Notes under the pieces: generated by a model
Seen by the model: the letters and a program-made list of their open reading frames with translations, nothing else
The model's database searches: none
What the model was told of the DNA's origin: nothing
Shown here: piece after piece, positions 24,023-35,390 of the stretch
Layout: each line of letters begins with the position of its first letter
How positions within the stretch are numbered: the first letter of the stretch is position 1
Made by a program: the position numbers and the translations under genes
Origin: Isoetes taiwanensis
Taxonomy: Eukaryota > Streptophyta > Lycopodiopsida > Isoetales > Isoetaceae
Length of the DNA: 64,000 nucleotides
Assembly (NCBI GenBank): GCA_021234155.1
Contig: JAJEKV010000031.1
Span: 4,232,835 to 4,296,834, forward strand
Reading direction: 5' to 3'

Positions 24023-24399
24023 GAAATGATGCTGTCCGCCCATCGTCGGGTCTCCCCACCTTGGGATCAACCTAACCTGCAACAACTTGATACATACGAT
24101 CGCTACTATAATTCCTACACATTTATTAAAATTACCTTAAGGTAATATTTTCATGACATTATCACATTGTTATATTATAACATAACTTATCAATTCACAA
24201 CATTACTAACAGATTACTCCAAAATTCACTTAACATTACAATTAAGTTTATCAAAATTTAAAATTAACGTCCGAGGCACTCTTCATTCCTTGCAACACAT
24301 TCCAACAAAATTTGTGTTGCAAGTCTTCGTAGCCCGACCTCCTTGCCCTCCGGAGCGCTCTACTGGCCTGCAGGTCGACACTACGTTAGTACCATTTAA

Positions 24400-26230
24400 T
24401 CCTATATTATAATGTTATACCGTAATTCCTGGATTTGGATCCAGCCCTAGATCAAACGGCCACAAATGACCCGCCCAGATCAAAGGGCCCAAACGAAGCC
24501 CTTTTATTTAAATTTTATTTAAATGTGATCTCCATTTTTAGAAGGTCCAAATAAAGCCCTTTTATCTACGAAATCCCATTGTTGCCCTAATTTTCAGAGC
24601 TTGGCTACGGTGCCCGATGGCGAGCTATGGCGACAGATTTTCTTAAAAATGGATTTCACTTTCGTAAGGCAGCCCAAGCTCTAGATCTGAAAGTCGAAGA
24701 AGCACATGCAAATGCAGGTCTCTTATTAAACAGTGCAATCATACGGTGTTGTTCCAGACAATGTCACGTATGCTCATATCTTGAAAGAAACCTATTTGTT
24801 GGTAACAATCTGGTAGAATACTGGAAGAAGCACGAGCCGACCCATTTTCTGTATCTTCAGCCGACCCATTTTTTGTAATGCATTGGGTTCAGAATCGTTA
24901 ACATTATTTAAACAAATGGAACTTCGTGGCATATAGGATAATCCCATTTGCAAAAGAGCTGTGTTCTCTTCAACCGGTTTTGCAAATGGTGTTGCAATTT
25001 ATAATAATGCAATTCTGTAAATTTTGCTTTCTCCTGCCTTTGATCATTAGGGTTTTGTGTCCATTTCATTTCGTATTATCAGAAAGTGGCAGGAAATTAT
25101 TGCGGGAGCAGGAGGTTATCTTCATGCTTATCCGAAATCTGGTACGTACTCTTTCTGAACAATGTTGGTACCAGAATTATCAAAGCACAGGCTCAATTTG
25201 ACATTCACTTGATTGAACACCAGCTCAGCTTATCCAGTCTGGGATTAGGAACTTTATTTTTTTCTTGCATGCGCTCTTTGTTGTGATGCGTATAGAGGAT
25301 GTGGTGCTATGCATGCTTGAAATACTAAAATGCAAATGAGTCAAACTTGCCAATTGATCTGTGGACATGTCTGGTGTATTCAAATTAAAGAATTTCTGAC
25401 TACCTACACATAAGAAGCATTTGAAAACATTAGGAAGCCAGTTCAAAAGCTGTGCCCTGCTTTACATTGTCATGTCTATTAAGTTCATGTTTGCCATTCC
25501 CTAACTTGAAAAGGAAGCAAGCAACTGTGGAAATGCTCTTACGTTTGGGCTTTATATAGGTAAAAACAAAACAAGGATCCAAAATGACGATGCCATCAAG
25601 CTGTTAGTCATGTCGATGACTATGGTTGGATATCTGCTCCAAGCAAAACTACAGGTCTGAATGCCCTGATCAATCAAGCACACAAAACAAAATTACAAAA
25701 GAAACATTCACTGCCCTAAAACATGGTATCCTGCTAATGCATCTATGAGTAAGCTTCAGAAAGGTCGTGTTTTTGTCAAAACGTTTGCTTTTAAGGTGGC
25801 AGACACATGGACATGTAATAAGATGGATATGGTGGATGTTTACAGCATGGAAGGACAATTTCTTGGTCGTTACATGTATGGTATTATAGCTGGATATTGT
25901 CATCTTAGATTGAAGCATCCACTTGCAAGGTTGCTCAGCATTAAGCTGGATTAATGTTGGAACTTCCATGTCCATGTTTTTAAGTTGTCAAGTTCGTTAA
26001 ACTTAAGCTTTATATGCTAATACATGAGACATCTTTCACAACCATATTATCCAAGACATGACAACTTTTATTTTCCCATTTCATGCGGGGTATATTTATT
26101 AAGATATAATCTATGTTCAATTTAGAATAATTTATTAAGAAAATATTGTCCTCACATAATCAACTTGAAGCCACAATTCCAACATTTTCATGCCCAACTA
26201 AAGCCCAGCAACGCTGGGCACTTTTTCTAG
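24400..26230 (+). mobile_element. Non-autonomous Helitron nested in the retrotransposon
   Basis: The 5' end is TCCTATATTATAATG preceded by A. The 3' end is CTAG followed by T, the A|T target expected of Helitrons. Eleven bases before the end is a 7-bp stem hairpin GCCCAGC-AAC-GCTGGGC (26,203-26,219), the standard subterminal hairpin, followed by ACTTTTTCTAG. No Rep/helicase is present in the 1,831 bases; the only recognisable content is a PPR-like gene fragment. It interrupts the 3' untranslated part of the chromovirus, so it inserted later. Confidence 0.85.
24627..24878 (+). pseudogene. Captured PPR-protein gene fragment inside the Helitron
   Basis: Pentatricopeptide repeat proteins bind organellar RNA. 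In mixed frames the segment encodes GVVPDNVTYAHILK (about 24,745-24,786), a standard PPR motif segment, and then NLFVGNNLVE (about 24,795-24,824), typical of the following PPR unit. Only about two partial repeats remain and the two pieces are in different frames, so this is a non-coding capture. Confidence 0.6.
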
Positions 26231-26700
26231 TTATTAAATAAAATTTTGGTTATATGGTGACCACCCCACCTATCTACATGGATGCATGGCTAATCTCCCG
26301 GCGTAGGAAGAGGGTGAATCTTCCATTATGGCCGCGGAGACAGCGCCTATATGCCTATATGCGCTCATGCCTACACCTCTAGTTGCCCAAATGGGAGGAT
26401 ATCCTTCTACGTGGGGGCGCAAGGATAGATTCCTCCTATCAAAGCATATATGGGGCTAAAGGTGCTTTCCCTATCAATGCATTCCTTGACCTCCTTTCTC
26501 TCGAGGTCGCCTACTCCGTGGGGACCCGGTAGACTTTCTAATCTACCTTCCACTCGCCCAAGCGGAAACGCGGTCATGCCTACATTGACATTACACCACC
26601 CCTAGAGATCACCGTAGTGGTCCCATCATCCGGTAACAACGCATGCGACCCATACTAAGCGTAGGTTGCATCGTGTGATTAATCTTAACTACACCAAAAT
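26231..26700 (-). other. Chromovirus 3' untranslated region right of the Helitron
   Basis: No ORF or motif is recognised. The other part of the same region is 24,023-24,399. Confidence 0.5.
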
Positions 26701-26704
26701 TAAC

Positions 26705-29700
26705 CTACACAAATCGACATGCGAGCCCGATTTCTTGAGATGACCTTGCCGTCCCCATTGCTCCATAAACCGTGGATCTTTGCTTTACTAAATCTTTCTT
26801 AAGTACCCACGTCGCGTCTTCCAGCGGTAAGTGTTTCCACTTGACCAAATCTTTGGAGGAATTCTGATCTCCTCGTTTTCTTGAAAGCTTTATCAAGAAT
26901 CAATTACGGAACTATTTCCATTTGCTCCTCGCGTCATTTCCAACAACGTTGGCGAATCCAAGACTTCGTGCGGATTTGGGGTATGCTTCTTCAACAAACT
27001 CACGTGGAAGACCTTATGAATCTTTAGGTGTCTTTGGCAAGTCTAGCTTGTAGGCTTGATTACCTACTCTCTCGACTATTACGAAGGTCCATTACCTTGG
27101 AGCAAGCTTCTTGCAATTCCGATCCCGAGAGCCGCTGCTTCACCTTGATCTTGAGCCAAACATCATCTCCAACTTTGAACTCTCTTCGCGTTCGATGCTT
27201 GTCGGCGATGCTCTTTTTGTCGACTTCTTCTTTAGCGGATACCCTCGAACCTCTTCCACAAGCTGCTTTGCATATCCGCCAACATCTGGCTGCGAAACTT
27301 CCACTTTGACACGGGGTTGTGCCAAGTGTGCGGAGTTAAACAATCGATAGCCGTAATTGATCATAAACGGCGACATTTGGGATGATTCACGCTTGGTGCT
27401 ATTGTATGCAAACTCCACCAAGTGAATAAATTCTTCCCACATACTTTGCTTATTCCGCACATAGTTTCGTAGCATGTCCTCTAAAATCCTATTGGTCCGC
27501 TCCGGATGCGGCCATCCGTCACGAGGATGATATGCCGTGCTCATGGATAGCTTCGTGCGGATTGTCGCCAAAGAGGTCTTGCCAAAAGGCTCATGAACTT
27601 CGGATCCCCGGGGAGATGATCTCCCTTGGCATGCCATGAAGCCCGAAGATCTCTTTGGTGAAGAGCTTTCTTTGTATCCATAGCTGTATCTGTGGTCACG
27701 CAAGGCACAAAATGTGCCATCTTAGACAACTTGTCGACCACTACCATCAAGGCATCCTTCCCTCTTCTTTGCCCTTGGGAGTCCTGTGATGAAGTCCATG
27801 CCGATTACCTCCCACTTAGCGTTTGGCACCGCTAATGGCTCTAATGCCCCGAATTGAAGCTGCTTTCCGTCTTCGTCTGGCGGCATAGCCGACATTCCTT
27901 GATGTAGCGAGCTATTTGCTTCTTCATTCCTGGCCAATAATAGCTGCTTTGCTGACTTTGAAATATGTTTTCATGAATCCCGCATGGCCAGCTATTGGGC
28001 TGTTGTGCGTGTCGTGGAGGATCAATTTCCTTACACCTGATGATTCGGGTACGCACAACTTGTTCTTATGGTATAACAGGTTGCCTTCCTTCTTATAATG
28101 CTTGAAGGCCTCCCGCTCTTTATCTGTTCTAGCCTCCTTAGAAAGGCTTGCCCATACTTCCCTGAAATCCACATCCGTTGGCAAGGACTCTTCAATCCTC
28201 TTACCAAGTCATTTGGATATCGTCGAAATTGCATTGCAATGCACTCTAGTTGTCAGGGGATGCCTTGAAAGCGCATCCGCTACCACATTGAGCTTCCCCG
28301 GCTTGTAGACTATATCAAAGTCGTATTCTTCGAGGAACTCCATCCATCTCCGCTGCCTCAGATTAAGGTGTGGTTGCGTGAATACATATTGGAGGCTCTG
28401 ATGGTCGGTATCCAATTGGAACTTCCTTCCCAAGAGATAATGCCTCCATATTCTTAATGCCCCGACAACCGCAACAACCTCGATCGTCGCGTTGGGTAGC
28501 GGCGTCTCGGCGTCGTTCATCTTCACCGGAATCATACGCTACCACACGCTCTCTTCTTGCATAAGCCTTTGCACTGTAGCTATCTTACTGCGTCTGTTGC
28601 TACAAGCTTATCTTTCTCCCGTCCGGCAAGGTCAAGGCAGGGGGCTGTCGTCGAGCTTCTTTCAACAATTCAAACCCCTTTTGGGCTTTCTTGTGCCAAT
28701 GCTCTACCCAATCTTTCACCTTCTCGCCCTCGTCCCGGGTCATTAGCGGGGGCTGCTATCTTAGCAAAGTTCTTCACGAACTTCCTGTAGTACCCTGCTA
28801 GACCGAGAAAACTTCTGACCTCGTGCACATTCTTCGGCGCCGGCCACTGAATGACGGCTTCAATCTTTGCAGGATCCGTCGAGATGCCTTCTGCTGAGAT
28901 CACGTGACCTAGATACTCCACTTTCTCTGTTGCGAAGTGGCACTTTGACAACTTGGCGTACAACTGGTGCCTCTTCAACTTCTCCAGCACTCTTCTCAAG
29001 TGTTGTACGTGCTCTTCAAGGGATCTGCTATACACCAAAATGTCATCAAAGAAAACAATCACAAAGGTGTCTAAAAACTCCCTGAAGATGTCGTTCATGA
29101 GCCTCATGAACGTTGCGGGGGCATTCGATAAGCCGAAAGGCATTACCGTGAACTCATAGTGCCCATACCGCGTTCTGAAGGCGGTCTTATGGATATCTTC
29201 TTCCTTTATCCTGATCTGATGATAACCTGACCTTAAGTCGATTTTGGAGAAGAACTTTGCACCTTGGAGCTGATCCATCAAGTCATCGATCCGGGGAGCG
29301 TACTTGTTCTTAATGGTGTGCTTGTTCAATTGCCTATAGTCTATGCACATCCTTAAAGCGCCATCCTTCTTCTTAACGAAGAGAATGGGCGCCCAAATGG
29401 CGAAACACTAGGTCTAATGAAACCTAGGTCCAGCAGCCAGCTGCTTCTTTTAGCTCAGGCAACTCTGCGTTGTCATTCTATATGGAGCTTTGCTTGTTGG
29501 CTTTGTTCCCGCCGAAAGTGCAATCTCGCACTCGACTCCCCTATATGGAGGGAGCCGCTTGATCTCATCACGGAAAGAGATCATGGAACTCCGCGGATCG
29601 CCTTAGCTACTTGCTTCGCAACTTCTTTGAGCACCTTGTCTTCTTTGCTTCCTTCCGATTACGGCTCACTAATCTCAAGCTTGAAGATGTATGCCACCTG

Positions 29701-30100
29701 CTTTCGCTCTTGATGCACTTGAACAGCCGTTTAGAAGACATACACCGCATGATGGGAACAACTTCCTTACACGTTATCTCAATGATCTTGTCGTCGGGCG
29801 TTGGGAAGGTCACCTTCCGCTTTCCCGCCGTCGATAATGGCCCTGCTGGCCCAAGGTACTCCATTCCTATGATCAAGTCGTATTGCCAATGCCCATTACT
29901 TCTGCCCCATCACGGATATTAATCCACGGCAAGTCGATGTCGAAGTTAATTCTCTTGCCCGATGCGCCTTCTTGCACCACTTGCTAAGACAAGCGGGGCT
30001 TGGCTTTGACTTTAAGCGGCTTCAACTTCAACATTTGAACCATTACGGGGGATGCAAAGTTATGGCTACTTCACGAAGTCTATCAAGACTATGAAGGACT
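26705..30100 (-). pseudogene. pol: Chromovirus pol: protease, RT, RNase H, integrase, chromodomain
   Basis: The minus strand gives, in order: a protease around 30,080-29,830 (VLID followed, out of frame, by SSHNFAS; then DLIIGMEYLGP); reverse transcriptase 29,400-28,740 ([67 protein letters not shown]); RNase H 28,535-28,209 (TDHQSLQYVFTQ, NVVADALSRHPL); integrase 28,184-27,140 with the H2C2 zinc region (CRLCRQTK), IGMDFITGLP and VEFAYNST; and a chromodomain at 26,896-26,705 (LVKWKHLPLEDATWV). The frame changes several times, some at homopolymers (for example about 29,395), so the polyprotein is broken as read. The chromodomain places it among chromoviruses. Confidence 0.92.
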
Positions 30101-30199
30101 TGGCCTTGGCCTTCCCTCTTGTGGAAATTACCTTATCTTGGCTCTCTTGCTCTGTATCTATTGCGGCAAAGATATGACACTCACCACGAATGTAGTCAT

Positions 30200-31540
30200 G
30201 GCGGGCCTCTTCGCCCGTCGTCGCCGTCGGACGGATCCCAATCTCCCAACTCCGCTAGAGCTGCACTCATGGCGTAAAGGCGGTTTGCTGTCCTATGGCC
30301 TGGGCCGGAAGCACCCGCAGCCGCTTGCTTTTCTATGCACTCCTGCTCTTTTCCTTGGGCATTGCTGCTGAAGGATCGCCTTGCTTTGGAGTAGTTTGAC
30401 CCCTCCCCGCTTGTCCTTGAAGGACACACCGCTTCTTCTCCTGCTTTGTTTCCCCGGTTCCCACCATATGGGGCTCTAAGCCGGACCTGGGACCGGCTGC
30501 CCCGGGGCTATAGCTTCTGTCGCCTTTGCCTTTATCCCGGAAGTATGCTGCTTTATTCGCCCGCTATTCTCGAGGTCCTGACCCCTGCAAGCTTATAGCC
30601 TTGGATTCCGCCGATCTTGTCCTAGGGTTTATTGCCCTCACAAGCTTGCGGATCTCCTCATTCAGCCCCTCAATATAGCTTTCTCTTGATGCTTCTCCCC
30701 AACCCGGCACATACGACCTTAGCCTCATGAATTCCTCTCAGTATATTTACGGACTGATTTGTTGCCTTGCCGCAACTGTCAAAAACTGGCCGCATCATCT
30801 TTGGACTTATGTTCCCTTGGGGACGTAATGGCGCTTTTGAAGGCTTTTGCAAACTTCTTGAACTTACAAGCATCCTGCTCAAGCCGTGTGCCTTTGCATA
30901 ACCCTTCCACCAAATCCGTGCGGCTCCTTTCAAGTTGGTTGTTGCAACTCGCCTTTGTCTTTATCTTTCATGCCATAAGCGTTTCCGTGCTTTCGCTCAT
31001 TTCGTCCGACCATGCCTCTGCTTCCAATCGACTGTTCTCCCCGAGAACTGTTCGATTCAGGCCTTCCATACATTGCCGGTCGCGGAATCTACCTTCTTCT
31101 GGTAGTCAGAGGCCCTGGTGTCTCTTTGTCGTCCATCTGGGGTGTTCCTCTGCCTTCCATCTGTTCGTTCCTGAGCCTGTTCTTCCTCTTCCTCGGAGTC
31201 GGAGTCTGAGTCTGAACTTGAGTCGGAAGATTCCGGGCTGGAGGATCTCCTTCTCTTGCTCCTCTTCTTGTCTTTTCCTGCCCTCCGAGCTGATGCTTGC
31301 GGCAACTGAGCGTTGCCCACCGAACCCACTCCTGCTTGCGCGGACAGTAATGCCTTTATCTGCTCCAGGTCCGTCCTCATCTGGGCTATCTCCTCCTCTG
31401 GGGTCATGGGTTCCATATCTTCAAATAGGTTCCTTGCCGGGGGTGGTCTGGGTGGGGTTTGCTCTTCTATAAGATCTCGCAGTTGTCGTTCCCCTGCGTT
31501 TAGGCCTCTAGCTGCATACACAAGCAATTCATGGCTATAT
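30200..31540 (-). pseudogene. gag: Chromovirus gag region
   Basis: The minus-strand frame from about 31,540 encodes a Pro-rich and then strongly acidic, Ser-rich region (RRSSSPESSDSSSDSDSDSE). Further on comes GAARIWWKGYAKAHG and, around 30,740-30,601, a clear retrotransposon Gag block in one frame: EFMRLRSYVPGWGE, ESYIEGLNEEIRKLVRAI. Frames change several times. I could not identify a CCHC zinc knuckle with confidence, though the expected place is near 30,480-30,420. No ATG starts the first frame, so the true start may be upstream, in another frame or spliced. Confidence 0.75.
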
Positions 31541-31695
31541 GATTAGTTTCATTTGTTCTCTTGCATTGTTTATGTTTGTTGGTATAGTTGTGGGGCAAAA
31601 AATACATCAACAAAGCATTTAAAGTGCAATAGGATTTACATTCATATATCATATAATATTTCAGATACAAAAAGTCTCCGGGATCAAGAGTCTGA

Positions 31696-32860
31696 CTAGT
31701 CTTGAAATCGCCGGTAAGACGGGTTGTCTTCGAGAAACTTCTTTACTTGGGCTGTACCTACTGTACTTCCCAAGTTCCTGAGTATATCCCTTGCTGATCC
31801 CCCTCGGATGGCGGATGCTAGCTCTTCCACCCGTCTGTGGGAGGTATAAGCTGCTGTTACTGCCAACCTACCTTGTCGAAGGTGGGGTACTGCAAAGTCA
31901 AAAATGCCCAAGGCTGTTTTCCGCTTCACTAAAATGACATGGTCCACCTTTTCTGATAGGCGTGCATGCATGCCAAATCCTGAAAGTGCCACCAGCATCT
32001 GCACAGCTTCCTCTCCGCGTGGGCTGAAGCGCTTGTGAAATATTATTACTCTACCGTCTGTTAGGAGCGGAAGATAATATTTGAGTGTCTTTGCTCCGGT
32101 ACTCCTCCACGTGCCCCTGAGGTGCCCCTGTGCCTTGATGCATACTGGTCTACGGGTACTTGAACTAATTCCTTGTAATCGTGGAAGAGCATTCGTACAC
32201 TTGTCAGGTTTGTGGCTCTCCCTTGGAATTTTGCTATCTGTTCTTGTGAGGAAGAAGACCCCCCTTGAAGTACTCTTGTTGTCTTCCCCCTTATTCCCAT
32301 CTGCTCCTGAAGTGCTATAAACTCCTCCTCGTGGGAAGTTCCTCCGTCATCATACCTCACGATAGTCTTGTAAGCTTCAATGTCCCGAGATGGTGTGTCC
32401 CGTAAGTAAGTAGTCGCCTCTCGTATTTGTACCGGAAAATCTTCCGTTTCTTGGTCGATGAAGTCTTCTAGATCCGGCTGTTGCCGTAGGAGGTGAAGGA
32501 GTTCATCGACGCGGTAGCCTCTGTCCCTGCATTCGGGGAGGTTTTTGATGTCATTTAGCAGCAAGTATTCTTGTCCTTCGACTATGACTGGTGCTAGACT
32601 TGTTATTCCCAGCCCGATTGGTTGTGCAATCCTCGGGGTGGTCCTGTCAGCTTCGAAGCGGGTGATGTCTTGTTCCGCTTCCCGGCGTTCCTCCTCTGGG
32701 TCCACCTCTATGTCATCCTCGCTTTCCTGCTCGGAGTCTTCACTCTCTTCGGATGCTTCTGCTATGGTCTCTTCGTACTCAAGCAGGAGGCGTTCGTCCG
32801 CTGCTGCGTCCAAGGGTGTGACTTCTAGTGGCTGAATTGATGGTTCACCTAATACGGTTT
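31696..32860 (-). pseudogene. Extra ORF Y of the chromovirus, function unknown
   Basis: An open frame of about 380 codons apart from one lesion near 32,070. It begins with a strongly acidic stretch (EESEDSEQESEDDIEVDPEE). A globular part follows (LGITSLAPVIVEGQEYLL, YRVDELLHLLRQQPDLEDF) and, after the frame change, LKYYLPLLTDGRVIIFHKRF, VALSGFGMHARLSEKVDHV, RVEELASAIRGG, ending FLEDNPSYRRFQD at 31,696. No ATG is visible at the start of the frame, so it may be spliced to, or read through from, ORF X. I do not recognise the family. It lies between the H3-like gene and gag, where standard chromoviruses have no gene. Confidence 0.55.
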
Positions 32861-32891
32861 TACGCCCTATATACTAGATATAGCGCTAAAG

Positions 32892-33236
32892 TCAGTGTTG
32901 TAGGAGAAGAAGACTTTGCCATTGCTTGTTAGGGTCATGTAGGTTGGTAAGGTTGGTTCTGTTCCTCAATGCCTTGGCAATATTGGGTACATGATGAGGG
33001 CTGTTTTGCAATGCGGTCCTTGGTACAAAGTACCCTATGCATGGCGGTATCTTACGTAAGCTAGGGACAACTTTCTCTTGGAATTCTGCGGGGACTTCTT
33101 TGGCGAAAAGGATTGGAGTTCGAGGGTTCTTTGAAAGGTCAAATTCTTTTTGAAATACTTGGAATACTATATTGACATCTACTTCAGTGATGTGGGGGGA
33201 GGCGCTATACCAACTGATGAAGGCTTCTATAGCCAT
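32892..33236 (-). CDS. Extra ORF X of the chromovirus, function unknown
   Basis: 114 codons from an ATG in good context (GCCATGGCT) at 33,236. The same frame stays open about 110 bases further upstream without an ATG (APAIEAIFQLTQALPVPFDI). It is predicted mainly helical: FAMAIEAFISWYSA, TEVDVNIVFQVFQKEFDL, then EVPAEFQEKVVPSLRKI and a basic end. I do not recognise a domain. The helix-loop-helix pattern is loosely reminiscent of a histone fold, but this is too weak to call. It follows the third palindrome and precedes ORF Y. Confidence 0.5.
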   Translation of the reverse strand: MAIEAFISWYSASPHITEVDVNIVFQVFQKEFDLSKNPRTPILFAKEVPAEFQEKVVPSLRKIPPCIGYFVPRTALQNSPHHVPNIAKALRNRTNLTNLHDPNKQWQSLLLLQH

Positions 33237-33536
33237 GGCGAAGAGCGTGCTGCCGATGTCAAACGGAACTGGGAGCGCCTGAGTAAGCTGGAAGATCGCC
33301 TCAATTGCGGGAGCGATTACGGGTTGAGGTTTAGGGGTTATGCGGGGATATATATAGGGAATTTATGCCCTAAAAGTTTTAGGGTTTCTAAAACTCCTGA
33401 CATTTGGGATGAGGCTAATGTTTCTTGGTTAATTTGAGGCTCGAAGTGGCTTGCCTATAGTCTTAGGGTTCTAATGCAACAAATTTTGGTCGATTTGGGT
33501 ATGTCTAGCTCAAGTTATGAACTTGGGAAGTTTGGG

Positions 33537-33611
33537 CGGCTCTAAGAGTCTTGTGGGGAGGGTGTTAGGTTGGGACCTAAGTATGCTCTGGCGCACTCTT
33601 GGAGTCATTGG
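33537..33611. repeat. Nested palindrome, copy a (between H3-like ORF and ORF X)
   Basis: The outer arms GGCTCTAAGAGT and ACTCTTGGAGTC face each other around an inner GTTAGGT/ACCTAA stem. It is the most diverged of the three copies: the left outer arm has lost its GCGC. Confidence 0.85.
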
Positions 33612-33752
33612 TGAAATTACTCCAATTGTTCCAAAAACTAATACTGTGCCTAAATGAATGTACATTCTTAAACAACTATATGTTTTATTATTCAAAATTT
33701 TATACATCAGATATAATCCTGTTAGTTACAAAAAAAAGTAATTTCCCTTCTA

Positions 33753-34957
33753 TTAGTCCCTCCGCTTGATGTACTTAGCCAGTTTCATATCCTTTGGCTG
33801 AAGGGTGACTCTTTTTGCATGGAGAGTGCATGCTAATGAATCTTCGAAGTGCTGCACAACCTCCATCTCTGCTGCTTCTTGTAAAGCGAGTAACATGTCG
33901 TTGGTTACTCGCTTGTTGGGGTCGAACTCCCACAAGATTTCTCGGACAAACCTCTGGAATGCTGCTCTCGGGATGAGGAATCCGTAGCTCCTTTGGAAGT
34001 GTTTGATTTCCCGCAAGGCTCTGGCAAAAGGGGAGTCTTGGGATCTCTTCATAGGCTTCTTGGGGGGTTCTGGTAGTTCTGGCGGGGGTTTGAGCTGGAA
34101 TGCTTCCCGAGTTGGCCTCCCTCCTTCGACAGTTTTGACCCTGTTTGCTTCGTAATAGGCTGCGTAGTCTTCGTGCATCTTCTTGTATACTTTGTAATCT
34201 GCCAATTCTTTCTTGTACCTCCTCTCTGGTCCTAAGGTGTACGAGTCTCGGGCGATTTTGGTTGCTTTCTTGCCGGCTGCCTTCTCTGCATCTAGCTTCT
34301 TTGCTTCTTGCCATTCCAAGAATGGTGGGGGCAACGGCGGGGTAGGTTAATCTGTGTCTCAACTGTGTTTGGAGTTGGGATTGGCTCTTCCTCGTGGATT
34401 TCCTCTGTTTCAGGTTGAGGGTTAGGCTTCTGCTGTGAGGATTCTCCCGTTCCGAGAAGGGTTGCCTCCAAGAATGCTGCTATATCGTCAGTCTCCCCCG
34501 ACGAGGTTGGGGGTTGTTCACCTTCGGTTGGCTCGTTTATAGTTACGCCGACCGAGGTTCTTCTCTTCTTATTCGGGGGTTCTTGAGTCATTACCCTTTT
34601 TCCTTTGGGGTCGGGGTCCTCTCTGTTCTTGGTTCTTTGTTCCCGCCATTGGTCGTCTTCTGGTTCTGCAACCTCCTCATCTGCTTCTGTTCTCGCTTTC
34701 TCCTCCTTCCTCTTGGCTCTTTCTTCTCTTCTTTTTGCCTTTTCCTCTTTCTTCTTTGCCTTTTCTTCTTTCCTCTTTGCCTTTTCTTCTTTCCTCCGCC
34801 TCTTCTCCAAATTCCTGTAATACCTAGGCCGCCTCTCCATGTCAGCCTTCAGTTTGTCGTCAGCATCTTTGAGCTTCTGTTCATTTCGAGCACTTGGGCC
34901 CCCAGGCCCTATCGTCCTTCTTTGGCTTGGTGGTTTTTTTTGTTTGGTCCTAGCCAT
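33753..34957 (-). pseudogene. Histone H3-like protein encoded by the retrotransposon, long charged tail, one frameshift
   Basis: The ATG at 34,957 opens MARTKQ, the exact N-terminus of histone H3, then KKPPSQRR instead of the ARKS segment. A tail of about 300 residues follows: heptad KRKEEKA repeats, an acidic middle, and a Tyr/Lys-rich stretch (YKVYKKMHEDYAAYYE). The last 88 codons (34,019-33,756) form an ungapped H3 fold: ALREIKHFQRSYGFLI, AFQRFVREILWEF, LLALQEAAEMEVVQHFED, LHAKRVTLQPKDMKLAKYI. About 40 positions match canonical H3 by eye. Loop 1 has canonical H3 length, unlike most CENH3. A one-base lesion in a C-run near 34,345 separates the tail frame (stop 34,292) from the fold frame (open from 34,334). 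It lies between the PBS and gag, on the element's coding strand. A chromatin role (nucleosome incorporation, targeting or packaging) is inference. Confidence 0.88.
34694..34805 (-). repeat. 21-bp repeats encoding heptad KRKEEKA in the H3-like tail
   Basis: Five successive 7-residue units of the type K-R/K-K-E-E-K-A, predicted to form a long charged helix. Confidence 0.85.
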
Positions 34958-35175
34958 TTATGCGGCCATCCCGATTTGGAGCGGCAAAAGATCGGCTAAT
35001 GAGAAGGAGCTCGTGGAAGCACGGGAGAAACCTAAAAAAATGAGCCTATGTCCCGTAATTTATAGGGTTGGATTTTTAGGGTTTGGTCGATTTAGTCTTC
35101 TGTGGTTTCTTTGGCAAAAAAGTCTCCCCCATCTTGGGCGAAATTGGGGTCTTGTTTGGTGCTGCTTCTTCGAAT

Positions 35176-35246
35176 GGCTCTAAGAGTGCGCGGGAGGGGT
35201 GTTAGGTTGGGACCTAACTATGCTCTGGCGCACTCTTGGAGTCGTT
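35176..35246. repeat. Nested palindrome, copy b (upstream of H3-like ORF)
   Basis: The outer 16-bp stem CTCTAAGAGTGCGC / GCGCACTCTTGGAG encloses an inner stem GTTAGGT-TGGG-ACCTAAC. It lies about 220 bases upstream of the H3-like ATG on the coding strand. Confidence 0.9.
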
Positions 35247-35390
35247 GTTCCAAAAGTGACTTGTACTTAATGTTTTTCGATGTTTTAACATACAATTCTA
35301 GCTATTTCGAGCTTTTTTGATCGGGATTTCATCTTTTATCTTACCATTTGGAGTTCCTAAGGTCAAGTTCTAGGGTTTATATGGGGTGAC

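Noticed and set aside
33756-34019. Calling the H3-like protein a centromeric CENH3
   Set aside because: Loop 1 has the canonical H3 length without the usual CENH3 insertion and the N-terminus is MARTKQ. The long tail alone is not evidence.
33775-34362. 195-codon ORF overlapping the H3 fold
   Set aside because: Shadow in another frame of the H3-like gene; Arg/Pro-rich composition and no homology.
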